In this document: one piece after another, positions 11,710 to 24,004 of the stretch
Position numbering within the stretch: the first letter of the stretch is position 1
Layout of the letters: the number at the start of each line of letters is the position of its first letter
Position numbers and translations under genes: made by a program
From: Siderastrea radians
Taxonomy: Eukaryota > Cnidaria > Anthozoa > Scleractinia > Rhizangiidae
Direction: 5' to 3'
Length of the DNA stretch: 64,000 nt
Assembly: GCA_964017195.1 (NCBI GenBank)
Contig: OZ024898.1
Span: forward strand, 1,064,501 to 1,128,500
Notes under the pieces: generated by a model
What the model was told of the DNA's origin: nothing
Databases searched by the model: none
Seen by the model: only the letters and a program-made list of their open reading frames with translations

Positions 11710-12647
11710 CGATATTTTAATTGCAGTAGCACAAAGCTGCACAAAACTACGCTCGTTCAAACCTTCCCGTAAGCGGACACCTTTAGGGGCACATTCTAGT
11801 ATCTGCTAAGGAGAGGACTGTCCGTGTGAAGGAAGTTAAATAATGTTGTTTGTGTGGCTGGAACCATCACGGAATATCTGCTTTTAATTTTACAGAGGCC
11901 TGCCCGTATCGGAAGTTTGAGTGTGATTATAATTACCCCGTGCAATTGTAAAATTAAAATAACTGTTGCTCTAAACCAAGGCAAGAACTTACATTCAAGA
12001 AGAACTCAGTTTTTATTCTGTCTTTCTACAAAGCTTAGTTTCTTTTCTAGTATTAGATGTGTGTGCGCAGCAGCTTCTCTTAGGTTTGGATTATTGAACA
12101 ATACGTGGGCAACCAGGGAAAAGTCAATTCATCATAGGATTGCTGTGGTCTTCGCAAACGAATTCAGAATTTAGCCGCCTGGCAGTCTACCTGGCGTTAG
12201 CTATTGTAGTTTGCTTTTGACTTTTCAAGAAATTACAAAAAGGTTATCAGGACGTTACGAGAATAGAAACAAAACATCGAGTTTATACTCGTTTAACGCT
12301 ATGTTTGTTATTTCTGTATCACGTATCTCGCTCAAAATGACAACGGTTACACGATTAACTTAACGAGATAACCTTTCAAGGGCACGAGAATACTTTCAAA
12401 TCTTATTACAGTAAATGGTAGAAATGTATGTAGAATTTAACAAGCGTGTTACCCACTGCACAAAATCTTGTAGGCTCAGTTTTTTCGGTCTCAAACATTT
12501 GTAAGGATGAAAGATCTAAAATAATCGCATTGCGTGCTGGCACTAACCCGAAGGTCAACTTCCCTTTGTGTATTATGTTTGCTTAGGATAAAGCTTATGA
12601 CAAACAAATTAAATTATATCTTTGTGTGAGATTTTCCCTCGAAGTCG
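11710..12647. other. Intergenic; no gene recognised
   Basis: AT-rich sequence with short overlapping frames on both strands and no domain, splice pattern or inverted repeat that I can support. Confidence 0.3.
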
Positions 12648-13044
12648 ATTTGTTTGGGGCGTGAACAAAACCCGGAACATGGAACATTCCGGAACATCCC
12701 GGAACATTTCGGAACATTCTGGAACATCCCGGAACAGGGCAAATTATCACAAAATAAATGAAAAAAAAAGAGAAAGAAAGATTTCAAGAGAAAGCGATTA
12801 AAGAAACAACCAAAAAACATACGAACAAACAAACAAACAAAATTTAAAATAAGGTGTAACAGTAGTACTTTCCCGCCAATTTTATCATGTGATTTTCTAC
12901 CTTGTTGGTTTCTTGCCTTATTCTTGGCCTCCCCATGAATTTAAAAAAATGGATTAAGCCACATAGTAACCAGTGAGAGTTACCAGATCTGTGACAAAGA
13001 TCTGGATTTGCAGAAAAGCTGAACAAAAGTAAAACTACATCAAA

Positions 13045-13345
13045 TTAACTCATCATTACGGCGGAGAAAAGACAAAGGCAAGAATTTATAAAAATAATAA
13101 ATAAACTAAAAAACTGATATAATTTTTGTGTCGGATATTTCAGTTTGAAACACAAACCTTCACCGAAAGCGGTGCCTTTTTTCAGTTGCAGCGTAAGAAA
13201 GGGAGGGATATTTGTTATCTTGGAAGGTGCGATCCCCAAGTGTAGAACAGCTGACCTTTGGAACGAACAGAAGAGATTGTGTAGACGAACAAAGAGAATA
13301 ATTAGCAGCTGGTTTGACAAAAGATATTTAATGTAGGGTGGACTC
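13045..13345 (-). pseudogene. Non-LTR retrotransposon C-terminal fragment (copy 1)
   Basis: Aligns with the better preserved minus-strand fragment at 14630-14960; shared segments include those around 13225-13330. Its frame is damaged and it sits inside the 12657-14107 element. Confidence 0.55.
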
Positions 13346-13399
13346 CTTGTTTTTTTTTTGGTTAGTATAATTTAGGTTCATTCATCTCTGCACACTTTA

Positions 13400-13543
13400 G
13401 GGTTTACCTCGGTGTAAGAACCTGACAAGATTTTCTTTGTTTGTTAGCTTTTGTTTTGCTGTACGGTATTGTTTAAAATGTTTTTGTTTCCTTTGTTTTA
13501 CGTCATCCGTGAGTTTCACAGGTTCTTACACCGAGGTAAAACC
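13400..13543. mobile_element. 144-bp MITE with 8-bp target duplication
   Basis: Inverted ends GGGTTTACCTCGGTGTAAGA and the reverse complement of ...TCTTACACCGAGGTAAAACC are flanked by ACACTTTA on both sides (13392-13399, 13544-13551). The sister element copy at about 14979 has the uninterrupted site (CACACTTTTACTTTG). An 8-bp duplication fits the hAT superfamily. Confidence 0.85.
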
Positions 13544-14629
13544 ACACTTTAACTTTGGAAATCAACTTAAACACAAAACGTCCTCAAACAATCGAATAAA
13601 CATCTCGGCATGAGACCAGGAAACTCAAAAGCGTGCCAGGAAAGTGGAACTGCGTGACTGCATGCGTAATCTCCTATGCAGCCGTTCTTAGGGTCGTCAT
13701 GCAACGCCAAAGGAGACTACTGCATGTGTGACTGAGAAAATGCTTTAATTTTCTCATATCAAGTAAAGCGTCTCTCGATACCCAAAATAAAGCCTCAATG
13801 TTATCCGAGATATTTTTGAATTCAAGAAATGAGGCGTATTTAGCCAGAGTTAGTATATTCGTTCATTTAGTCACAGATACATATATTTATTTATCCATTT
13901 ATTCTATATCGTTTATTTTATTTTATTTTATTTTATTTTAATTCATTTTATTCTATTTTATTTTATTTATTATCTTTTATCGACGATCAGAATTTTTTTA
14001 TTACTTTTGTTTTCGTTTATTTTGTGATAATTTGCCCTGTTCCGCGATGTTCCGGGATGTTCCGGGATGTTCCGGAATGTTCCATGTTCCGGATTTTGTT
14101 AACGCCCATTTGTTTGTGACTTCTTCTCGGGCGTCAACAAAACCCGGAACATGGAACATTCCGGAACATCCCGGAACATTCCGGAACATTCTGGAATATC
14201 CCGGAACAGGGCAAATTATCACAAAATAAATGAAAAAAAAAGAAAGAAAGAAAGAATGAAAGAAAGAAAGAAAGAAAATGATGATCGAAACAACCAACAC
14301 ACGAACCAACCAACAAACAAACAAACAATAAAAAAATCTTTAAAAAAAAGTATAACAGTAGTACATAAAACATCTCTTTCCCGCCAATTTTATCAATTGA
14401 TTTTCTACCGTGACGGCTTCTTTGCCTCCCCCTGAATTAAAAAATATATATATATGGATTAAGCCACATAGTAACAGTGAGAGTTACCAGATCTGTGACA
14501 AAGATCTGGATCTGCAGAAAAACTTGGACTGAACAAAAGTAAAACTACAGCAAATTAACTGAACATTACAGCGGAGGAAAGACAAAGGCAAGAAGAATAA
14601 ATTCTGTTGTCACTCGATAAAAATGATAA

Positions 14630-14960
14630 TAATAATGATCAATTTATTTAGTGCACTAACTATAACATATTTAAAGCACTTTACATTAAGTAATTATTAT
14701 TCATAAATTAAAAGCTTTCTTTTGCTTTCAGTTGCTTTTTATAAATGGTGAGGCTGCTACTTGCTCTTATAGTTAATGGCAACGAGTTCCACAAAATAGG
14801 TGCAGCATGAGCTAAGGCGCGATCCATAAGTGTAGAACAACTGACTTTTGGAATGAACAGACGAGATTGTGTAGACGAGCGAAGAGAATAATCAGCAGCT
14901 GGTTTGACAAAAGATCTTTCATATAGGGTGGACTTCTATTTTCTTGGTTGGTATAATTTA
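14630..14960 (-). pseudogene. Non-LTR retrotransposon 3' end: reverse-transcriptase ORF C-terminus
   Basis: The minus strand reads PAADYSLRSS, then APILWNSLPLTIRASSS and a K-rich end with a stop near 14,720. WNSLP-x-x-IR followed by a lysine-rich tail is characteristic of CR1/L2-like LINE ORF2 C-termini. An AT-rich 3' tail follows at about 14,610-14,700. Only the 3' end is present. Confidence 0.75.
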
Positions 14961-15116
14961 GGTTTATTCATCCCTGCACACTTTTACTTTGAAAATCAAC
15001 TGAAACACAAAACGTCCTTAAACAACCGAATAAACGTGAGACCTGGAAACTCAAAGCGTGCCAGGAAAGTGGAACTGCGTGCATGCATGCGTAGTCCCCT
15101 GTGCAGCCGTTCTTAA

Positions 15117-15367
15117 AGGGCCTGGCTAAACTAGGAACATTGTTGCGGAAACATTGCTGCAAATGACGCAAATGTTTCCCAGTTTAGCCGCGCGAGAAAC
15201 AGATGTTGCGGAAGGAAATTTTGCGTCTTGGAAGCAAGGAAATGTTTCTGGATCAAGTCAAAAACATTTTTGCTTTACAGACGAAAATTTTCCTTCCGAA
15301 ACGCATGTTTCTCAGTTTAGCCACCCAAGGAAACATGTCTGGAAACAATGTTTCCTAGCCAGGCCCT
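15117..15367. mobile_element. 251-bp MITE with TAA target duplication
   Basis: Ends AGGGCCTGGCTAAACTAGGA and its reverse complement are flanked by TAA (15114-15116, 15368-15370), as for PIF/Harbinger elements. The paralogous site at about 13,690 in copy 1 reads straight through, giving an internal empty-site control. Confidence 0.8.
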
Positions 15368-15982
15368 TAAGGTGCTCACGCAACGCCGTGGGAGACTACT
15401 GCGTGCGTGACTGAGAAAATGTTTTAATTTTCTCATATCAAGTAAACCTTCTCTCGAAACACAAAATAAGGCCTCAATGTTATCTGAGACATTTTTGGAA
15501 TTGAGAAATGAGGCACATTTTGTAAGCCAGGCACGCCTTCGGTACCCTGGTTAAAGAACTAGTATATTCGTTCATTTAGTCAGATGCATATATTTATTTA
15601 TTTATTCTATATCTTTTATTTAATTTAATTTTATTCTATTTTATTTATTATCTTTTTTTGACATCATAATTTTTTTATTACTTTTTTTCATTTATTTTGT
15701 GATAATTTGTCCTGTTCCGGAATGTTCCGTGTTCCGGGTTTTGCTGACGCCCTACAAACACCGGGTTAAAAAGGTCGTATGCTTGAAATATTTACATGGA
15801 AAACAGAAAAAAATTCTTATTTAAATTGCCACCGCCCAGAATGTCTATTGAATTTTTATCAATAGATGGAGATAACTTCAATTAGTGAGTATGTTATTTT
15901 TAAAAGCAAAGATCTTCTGTTGATTTTGTTTCCAGAGTCAAAAAAAAAAAAACTTACGCAAAGATTTTGCGAAAGAGACCTG

Positions 15983-16979
15983 ATAAGACCCGGGGTATCA
16001 AATCGAACAAAACCGAACGAATTTGTCATCGAACGAAATCGGACGAAATCGAACGATTAAATTCCATGTGGTTCGGTCATCGAACGAAATCGAACAACTA
16101 ACTTTTTTGTGAGTTCGATTTCCGAACCAAATCGAACGAAATCGAAATTTAGCGTTCGATTTAGTTCGATTAATTTCGGAAATCGAACTTGTAGCTAAAA
16201 TTCAAAATAAAGAATTTCAAACCTAATGAGCGAGAAAAAATTTCTTGTTTATTCCTCAAATGGTTTTGGAATAGGTGATTGGACACGGTATCGTATAGTC
16301 TTTGTCTTTTAATTGATCCTAAGGAAACAATACATAATATTCGAGCAATCTAAACTGTACGCAGTAAGCCATTCATAAAAATTGTATGCGGGATCGAAAT
16401 ATATAGATACTCAAATCCAACCGTTAAACAACATATCACTCACTTCTGTGACGTTATTCAGGCAAGATATTTCTGCATAGCAAGGTAAAAAAACCACTGA
16501 TGACGCATTTAATTTCCCAATTACTAAATCAAATCGAGCAGATTTCAAATAAGTGTCGTAAAACCAAAACTAAAGTAATCACTCTGGCCAATCACAAAAA
16601 GCACAGACAATCAAACCAATCAAAACTGGCTGCTAATGTTGAGATGCTCTGAATCTCGGGTCTAATGGAAATAAAGGAAATATAACTTTAGATGGCTGGA
16701 TCGATTGACACATTTAGAATCCCCGGGATAATCAGGTGATGGAAAACGTTCGATTTTGCTCGATTCAGATTATATTGTGATACGACGTAAGCTCGCTTAG
16801 GTATCGTTCGGTGACAGAACTAAATCGAACCTCATCGAACTTGATCGAACGTTCGATTTGGTTCGATTCGCATTTATTTCTTGTGAGTTCGATTTCGTTC
16901 GATGACCGAGCAACATCGAATTTAATCGCTCGATTTTCGTTCGAAAACCGAACGTTCGATTTGATACCCCGGGATAAGA
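15983..16979. mobile_element. 985-bp foldback element with tandem-repeat arms and 6-bp target duplication
   Basis: Element 15989-16973 starts CCCGGGGTATCAAATCGAAC and ends in the exact reverse complement; ATAAGA flanks both sides (15983-15988, 16974-16979). About 200 bp at each end consist of variants of TCGAACGAAA. The core holds part of another MITE (16553-16620, also seen at 34,343 and 36,720). No coding capacity. Confidence 0.85.
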
Positions 16980-18690
16980 TTAACGGCTAGTCGTGTAGAA
17001 AAATTTCATTCGTTCGTTCATTCATCCATTTCTTACAGAAAGAGCTAGCTCGGAATCAATCAGTGAAAAGCAAGACGGTTTCATCTGAATGGTCACCGCT
17101 TAACTATTTTATCCACAGACTCAACATCTTCTGTACAGCAAAATGTTAACAATGATCCCACTATCAGATATCATGCAGACTAAAAGTTTGACTGACCAGC
17201 TTTTGGAGCTTAAAATAAGCAGCTGATCAAAGGAAAGAACTGAGTGGTGGCGCTTAAGTCGCATAAGGACCCATTCACAGACTAAATAGCTAGAACCAAC
17301 CTGAACAGCATGACAATAATACCAAAGGAAAGCATTGCTCAGGCTTTATTTCAATAGTTACTCTTATCTACTGAATTAAAAGAACTTCATACACAGGCCG
17401 AAAAGTTAGAACCTCTTGACGAAACTCAGTTTGATTCTTAGTGGGAAAAGTGCCAAAACAATTGTTGTAGGAAAAAAACGACCTTAGATACAAGCTTTGC
17501 TACTGATTAAATAATAACAGATTAAATAAAAATTGCGGAGTTATATTTAGTTCTAGTCACGTTAGTTTTTTTTCTGAAAATTTCCAAGGAAAAGACTACA
17601 CTTTCATAACTTTGTCTCCAACATCAACATGCAAAATATATTTCTTTTTATTGAAACTAATTTAAAGCGTTTTTCGTCATGGATGAATGTCTCGTGTAGT
17701 TATCTACATGTATGCAAGGTATATGTTATAAAAAAATTCCATCATATTTTGCTTGTTCTCGCCATTACTTTTTTTTAGGGGGGGCGGCGTTTTGTCACTT
17801 ACTTTTTTTTTGGGGGGGGGATTTCTTCAGACAACCTCGGTAACTTCATGACCTCATTTAGCAGACAACAAGCATCGAAGTGGCTCGTTTTTTCACGGGG
17901 ACAAAAGAGATCTTTAGCTTTATATGTGCGAATATGCCGTGTGCGTTACAGCACGCGTCGCAAAGATGTTCAGATGATTGTAGCACAAGCACCAGGAATT
18001 TGTGCGTGTGTTTCGCACGATGCGAGGTAATTAGCCGCCACTTTGATTCACGCGCGCGAACCACGCGCGTTCTCTAGGAGAACGAGCGACTTGGAGCAAG
18101 TCTTCTTACACTCGAACGTCCCTAACGTCCAAGAAAATGCCTGGAAGCAGCACACTCTGTGGCACCAACAAGAAAAGAAAGCCGCAGCAGATACATCTCG
18201 TTTTCCTTTACAATTCTTGCACTTTCATTTTGTCTATTAAATACCCAACATTTATTGGTCAGATTGGTCTGACATATCGTTGCTCAGTCTGAGTCGTAAT
18301 CCGGTGGTCTTCTCCATGGCTGGCTTTGGAACAATTCTTCAGCTACGCAAAAAAAAAAAAATGACTGTCAATACAAGTAGGAACGTGAATATTCAAAATA
18401 CATCTCTCAATACCTTAACAGCCGATCGAGGGAATGAGATCGGAGACACCCTGAAAGCCACTCGGCTCGCAATCCAATATCAACCATTATTGCACCCTGC
18501 ACTCACCCAACCAAAAAGTGAGCTCCTGATCCGATTCATGGAATGTAAACATTAAATGAATTCCACTAAGGGTGCCTTCAGTTTGTAACAGCCAGTCCTC
18601 AGCAGTGGGTTGCTATTTCCACGTGGTCATCCAAGCAACCACATGGTGTGCACTTACAGATGCTTTAGCTAAAGGCACACCTTCTTCGTG
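16980..18690. other. Intergenic; no gene recognised
   Basis: Contains G-rich runs near 17,777 and 17,811 and several overlapping short frames between 17,850 and 18,555. None has a domain or defensible splice sites. Confidence 0.3.
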
Positions 18691-18699
18691 AAAAATATT

Positions 18700-18870
18700 G
18701 TAACACCCTAAGACCAAATAAATGTTAAGAAGATCCTCGCAGTTATTAACGCAACTTACGCAGTTGCGAAAAGAAAGCCTGAAAAAATCAGGCTTGCCGG
18801 GATTCGAACCCTGACCTCTGCGATACGGGTGCAGCGCTCTAACCAATTGAGCTATCAAGCCAACTGGGAG
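18700..18870 (-). mobile_element. tRNA-derived SINE
   Basis: The minus strand from 18861 to 18791 is a tRNA-like head (GGCTTGATAGCTCAATTGG start; B box GGTTCGAATCC). It then runs into a non-tRNA body that recurs at 18,955-19,035 without a head. One acceptor/T-stem position is missing and position 33 is C, so I call it a SINE head and not a working tRNA gene. The anticodon position would read CGT. Confidence 0.8.
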
Positions 18871-18954
18871 CTGGTCATTAAATTGGTTCGTAATATACCC
18901 GGGAAAGATGAAGATGAAATTATGAATATATGAAATTCATATATTTGAACTGCG

Positions 18955-19035
18955 GAATGAAGAAATAAATGTAAAGAAGATCCTCGCAGTTATTAACGCA
19001 ACTTATGCAGTTGCGAAAAGAAGCCTGAAAAAATA
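18955..19035 (-). mobile_element. Headless copy of the SINE body
   Basis: Repeats the body of the 18,700-18,870 SINE (AAGATCCTCGCAGTTATTAA core) without the tRNA-like part. Confidence 0.65.
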
Positions 19036-19331
19036 AGACCAGTTGTTCAAAGCACAGTTTGAGTGTAGAATTCATTTTCTTGTTAGCGAAGATTTCCGTA
19101 AAATAGTTTTTTCTCCTTCAGTTTTAGTTGAGTTCAAGAAACACTCTGAAGGGCCAAAAATTACATTTACATTAACGGAAACCTAAAAATAATGGTCCAG
19201 GTCTGTTGTAAGACACTATACTAGTGCAGTGAGACTATTTAAGGAGTCTTCAGCCATGGATGGCCAAAAAGCTTTGTTCAAGTTCTGCCATTGTGTCTTG
19301 CAAAGAGATGGCCACCCATCAAACAGAATTA

Positions 19332-19707
19332 AAGGGGCATAGTCACGCTATTTTAGTTCACTTTAAAAATAAAAAATATGTCCTCACATCAATGAAGGCC
19401 CTCAAATAATGGTCTAGTTTTGTTACCAAAGACTATATTACTTCACTGAAACTATTTTCTGTCGTCTGTTGCTACGGATGGCACGGATGGAAATGGATTG
19501 CAGTTTGAAAAAATTAGGCTAAACTTTTCAAATTCTTTCAGCGTGTTGACATTAAATCGATATCATGGTTTGTTTTCTCTTAATGAAATTAAGTTAATAT
19601 GTTCCTTTACATGTTCAAACACAATTGGGCATGGATAAAGTTAGCTATCGATAATTTCAGCACAGTTTTGACCAGAAATCTGCGAAATCCTCGTGATTAT
19701 GCCCCTT
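19332..19707. mobile_element. 376-bp MITE with TA target site
   Basis: Inverted ends AAGGGGCATAGTCACG and CGTGATTATGCCCCTT are flanked by TA (19330-19331, 19708-19709), as for Tc1/mariner elements. A solitary end of the same type is at about 975-995. Confidence 0.8.
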
Positions 19708-19922
19708 TATCTGGCTGTTGCAGGAAGGTGGCAGTTGTTAAAAGGCTTTCAATTATTAGGGAATAGACTCCAGCCTAACGACAACACCTCCTTAGTACAA
19801 ACACCTCGCTTTTACGGCTCCCTTCTTCTTGGCCTCAGACAGCCACTTAGGCGCTTGTTTCCTAACCTAAATTCCTTACATCTACCCCCTCCTCGGTTAA
19901 GATAATACAATTTTATAGCCCG

Positions 19923-22900
19923 TCATGGTGGTCGTATCTGGTTGAAAGGTTTAAAAATGGGAATGGTCATTTTAAAAAGAGGTAGCCCTAAAAGAGGGAT
20001 TGACTGCATGGTTTTCCCCTCAACAAAATACTGCATGTAACATACCTGGAGGGTCTCTGGCCCCTCTTGCATTTCCAAGTGTCTGCGCAGAAGGTTTAAG
20101 CTCAGGGGGTGGGGGTCGACCCGCCCTCACAGGGGTGACAGATGTCTGCACTGCCCAGTCAGGACGACCTGTCCTGTTGTTGAACTTTGTACCAGCTGCT
20201 TCTGATTCTGGTGCAAAATTTGCCTGAAAATAGAAAGCAATTTTGAAGCATTTGACAATGAGCAACAAAGAATACAGTGTATGTATCTGTACAATGACTT
20301 CAAACCATGAAAGACATGAGTAAACTGTAATCACCATCTCAGTCCATTTCTTCGTAAAGTGAATGATGCACAGTCAACATTTGTTCCTCAACACAAATTA
20401 TGAATGATGCACTGAACTGTTGAATGACTTCTGTACACCGGGCCAGCCTGGCTCATGTAATCGGCCCCTAAGAATCCACCTTCGGATGACAGACAAGACA
20501 ACCTTTGGTGAGTGAAGCTAAAGCGAGAGAATGCTTTTCTCTTTCAAACTAGCTTAATTCTCATCAATATGTTGAAAGAAAACATTAAGCAATTTTGGGG
20601 GGTACAGAGATGACTGCGGCTAAATTTAGAAGCTGTCGTGTGAAAAGATGTCTACATCAAAGAGCATGAATCGAGTGTTTTTACTTTCGCTAATCCATCA
20701 TTTTGATGTATTATTTTCAGTTTTACGTAGCTTTATGGTCGGTAAACCTTTATGTGTTATACAGAAAGAGAAATATTGATCTTCTAGTGAGCCATTTTGC
20801 TCTGAAGCGAAATTTAGTGACCAGAAGGTGTTGGCCTGGCAATCGCGATTACATGGTAAATTTTCAGCTCGACTAGCCGAGATCCCGGCATTGCTAGTCA
20901 GGCTGAGATTTTACCATGTAATCGCAAAGTTGATTTTTAATGTGTTTCAAAGACGTGCCGAGCCAGCCCGGCTAACCGGGCCAGCCCGTCTCATGTAATC
21001 AGCCCCTAAAACAATAATGTTTTTAGATGTGTTTTAAGCTAGTTGCAATTCCTCCATTTTTGCTAATAAACTTGTTCTTATGTTGTTATTATCTGTTGCT
21101 CAATCAGCATCTCAGACCATAAAGCAATCAACTGAGGTTTGACTCACTTGACTTTAAAGATAACTTTTGTTTCCTGGATTTAACCAAACTACACTTGAAC
21201 TCCTGATACTTCTGAGTACAAACATTTATTATAACTTAACCCTTTCACTCCCAGAGTCAATAATGGAAACTTCCAGTGCAAGCTTAACTTTTGAGTCTGA
21301 GGACGAAATCCTGTGGTGTGACCATTCAATTGAAACCTCTTCTTCAGTACGTTCACTTGGTGCTATTTGTTTTTCAATATTTTTCAAAATGAAATTTGGG
21401 ATGTTTCTCGACTTTTGGTTTTGGACACTCTTGGGAGTGAAAGGGTCAATCAGTTACTTACAGTAGCTGGGCGTATTCTTGGTTTTGCTGATTTAGTTGT
21501 CGTTCCCTTTTTAGGTGTTTGCTCATGGTGATCAGAATGATCTGTATGTGTTGACATATGACACCGTCTAGATACAAAAGTAGGAGGGCTTGGGTATTAG
21601 CTTGGCAGTGACATAAAGACATTGAATTTCTACATAGAGACACATGTAGAACAAGGTGGGAAAAACTGGCCAACAGGCTTTTTTTTCTGCATTGCAGCAT
21701 TTATTGGTCAGCTGTAACATAGTAGCAACTCCCTTGAGGTGGATTGGGTGATGGGTTCAACAAAGTTCAACACTGTGGTTACTTTCTGCTTGATCAAATT
21801 CTGGTTTTAAACTCTGAAAATTTTGGATGACAACTGGAACAGCATCTTCAATGTGGCTGCACCCAGCTACCCTGTGAGCAAAGTCCTCTTCATTATAGAA
21901 TAAAGGAAACCCTGCTCGCAGGGTACAACTTTGAAACTCATTCACAGTTAGGGGGAATCTGCTTGAAGTGTAACTAGTAGGAAAACAGACCCATTCCATT
22001 TGGAGTTTCTCACTCTAACTGAAAAAAAATATATGATCAATTTATGGTGATGAGCAGATAGAACACAGTTTTTTTTTGTTTTCAAAATTGCTCAAAAAGT
22101 GTGCACAGACTTGGGTGGTGAGCTCAAATTTCTGAAAAAAAATTTACAGGGAAACTTTTGTTCTGGAGATAAGAGAGTTTTGATTGGTTTCCTCCAATCT
22201 ATTTTGGCTTTACCTGCAACCCCCTACATGTCCCTCAGTTGAGAACTTTCTTTTGATATCATCAGGGCGAGGATTAGGGCCTCTCCAGGGGGGGTTCTCG
22301 TGTCCTGTTGGCTTCTTATTTGTCTTTTTAAATAAGCTGCCCTGACTTTGGCTTCGTGAAATTGTTTTTTCAGCAGGGCTCATCTTTGGAGAACCTGGAG
22401 GAGACTAAAAAAATGAAAAAAAAGACTAAGACTTAAGTTTTTACTTAACATTTCTACTTGTGTCTTTAGTAACTAGTAGGATATAAGCAAGCAAGGGCTC
22501 ACTTCAATTGTTATGTCGACTTTTGCTTTCTCCTCGATTGGCCCTATGTTCTTGCCTGTGACCTACCATTCATTTGTAAAGCATTGTCCCACATTGTCTA
22601 GTTTGGGTTTTATTTTGGAGAAAAGGTAGGTTTTTCCATAACAACATGGTGATCTCTTTGGTAATACCTTCGTTAAAACTGAAACTTACATGATAGTCCA
22701 AAAGAAGAAGTCGATGTGAATAAAAACAAAGAAGCAATAACTTATTGTTAGAAATGTCCTCTTTGCACAAACAGAGTTTTCACCAAAAATGACAGCCAAA
22801 CCCCCAGACCAACCCCCCTGCCAAAAAATGGAATTGAGATGCACAGACCAAAACTGAGTCAAATCTGAGCAAAGGAGAAAACAGACTTGAAAAAGCCTCT

Positions 22901-24004
22901 TTATGCCCCCTGCCCGACTAATACACCATCACCCTTACCTTAGGTTTCATATACTGTAATCCTCTCACACACTCAAGGTAATGTCTCTTCCATACTCCAT
23001 GTTCAAATGGAGTTGGAACGAAAGGTAAAATCCAACCAAACTTAAAACATTTGGGCATCCAGATCTGATCAAGTTCAGACAAATATTTCCAAAACCAACA
23101 AACTTGTGAACAGCGGCAGAGACTTCGAGGATCCAGGAATGACATAATGTACACTGTTATAACTCGTGGGAGTTTCCTGGTGAAGTCGACATGGGTTATT
23201 GGTATCTTGTCGTCAATCAAAGAGAATGTATATTGCAGTTGTGAATTCTTGCATTTTGATATGAGGATCTCAAGAATGATTCTTCTTTGAGAGTCTGACC
23301 ATCGGTCAAACTGAAAATAACAAAAGAAAGGAAGTTAAGGAATACATAATTGCTAAGACAAAATTTTCTGTTTTCTATAGAAAATCACAGAAACATCAGT
23401 TAAGGACTGATAACATAAAGTGATGTAGGATCGGGAAGATTTCGGCTTTTAAAGCTTACTTCGTTCTTCCACGCACAAGAGTTAGAATTTAATGTAACGT
23501 GATCTTCTCTTAAACTGTCAATTATCAATTATAGCCATCAACGTAAGTGACACTACTACTACTCCTCCTCAGTCACTGCTATAACTTAAGATTTACCGGT
23601 AATTGAATTTTGGCTGTTTTTATATAACCTTATATTTAAACTTAAGCTCAAGTGTGTACATACATGTAAGCTTATATCGAACCTAAATACTCATACCGAC
23701 AACATCTGACACTCACCCAATTGCTTACAAGTTCTTTCCTTTCATCAAAGAGCTGCAACATAAAACAAATCTTGTATGAAGTAATTGTTGCGCGAAAAAA
23801 GAAAGCAATTACACCAGAGGAAATACAAACCTTTTCGTTCAAATCTTGTTTCAACGGGGTCCATGAACTCTTCACACTAGACGGCTGGTTTTCAGATGTC
23901 CGTTTTTCCTTGATTTTCGACGCCGATGCTGCGTTTTCTTTCGCCTTGAAGCTCTTTGTTTTAGCATAAGCACTGGAGCTGAAGTCTATAGCTCTGACTG
24001 ACAT
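19923..24004 (-). CDS. FBXO16: F-box only protein 16 (FBXO16), SCF ubiquitin-ligase adaptor
   Basis: Exons on the minus strand: 24004-23831, 23752-23717, 23310-22939, 22404-22214, 21567-21462, 20223-20046 and probable last exon 19987-19923. All junctions are GT-AG and in phase, giving about 373 aa (human about 290). Exon 1 holds SSWTPLKQDLNEK, exon 2 LFDERKELVSNW, and exon 3 FDRWSDSQRR then the F-box (VDFTRKLPRV...SFLDPRSLCRCSQVCWFWK). Exon 4 has NPPWRGPNPRPDDIKR, matching the PPWR motif of vertebrate FBXO16. The F-box binds SKP1; substrates are not inferable. The C-terminal part (exons 5-7) is Pro/Lys-rich and not conserved. The last exon rests on a strong acceptor and phase only; an alternative frame near 19,840 (PKWLSEAKKKGAVK) needs a different phase. 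The gene is head to head with the PRPP synthetase gene. Confidence 0.88.
20845..20925. repeat. Short hairpin in the FBXO16 intron
   Basis: GCGATTACATGGTAAATTTT and the reverse complement AAAATTTTACCATGTAATCGC-like arm flank a short loop. Direct copies of a CATGTAATC-GCCCCTAA motif at 20,455 and 20,995 bracket it. Confidence 0.55.
21236..21450. mobile_element. MITE, copy 1 of a TTAACCCTTTCACTCC family
   Basis: Begins TTAACCCTTTCACTCC and ends GGGAGTGAAAGGGT; about 215 bp and clearly related to 30,643-30,835. Confidence 0.75.

Larger units (their letters stand above)
12648..14116. mobile_element. Long-TIR non-autonomous element, copy 1, with 9-bp target duplication
   Basis: The element occupies 12657-14107 and is flanked by the exact 9-bp duplication ATTTGTTTG (12648-12656 and 14108-14116), typical of Mutator-like elements. 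Its ends, GGGCGTGAACAAAACCCGG and the reverse complement of CCGGATTTTGTTAACGCCC, continue inward for about 110 bp as a series of GGAACATTCC-type units. Inside are a non-LTR retrotransposon 3' end and a private 144-bp MITE. No transposase is visible. Confidence 0.8.
14129..15752. mobile_element. Long-TIR non-autonomous element, copy 2
   Basis: Begins GGGCGTCAACAAAACCCGG and ends in TTTTGCTGACGCCC; it aligns with copy 1 along most of its length at an offset of about 1,475 bp. No matching 9-bp flanks are seen, so it may have arisen by recombination or lost its original flanks. It contains a fuller retrotransposon fragment and a private 251-bp MITE. Confidence 0.75.

Noticed and set aside
18791..18861. 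Functional tRNA gene (anticodon CGT)
   Set aside because: One stem position is missing, position 33 is C, and it runs directly into a SINE body that recurs alone at 18,955.
20046..20223. Reading exon 6 of FBXO16 directly after exon 4
   Set aside because: That junction gives an early stop; including 21,462-21,567 restores phase with good splice sites.
21757..21999. Extra minus-strand exon within FBXO16 intron 4
   Set aside because: The flanking exons join in phase without it and no convincing acceptor or donor borders the frame.
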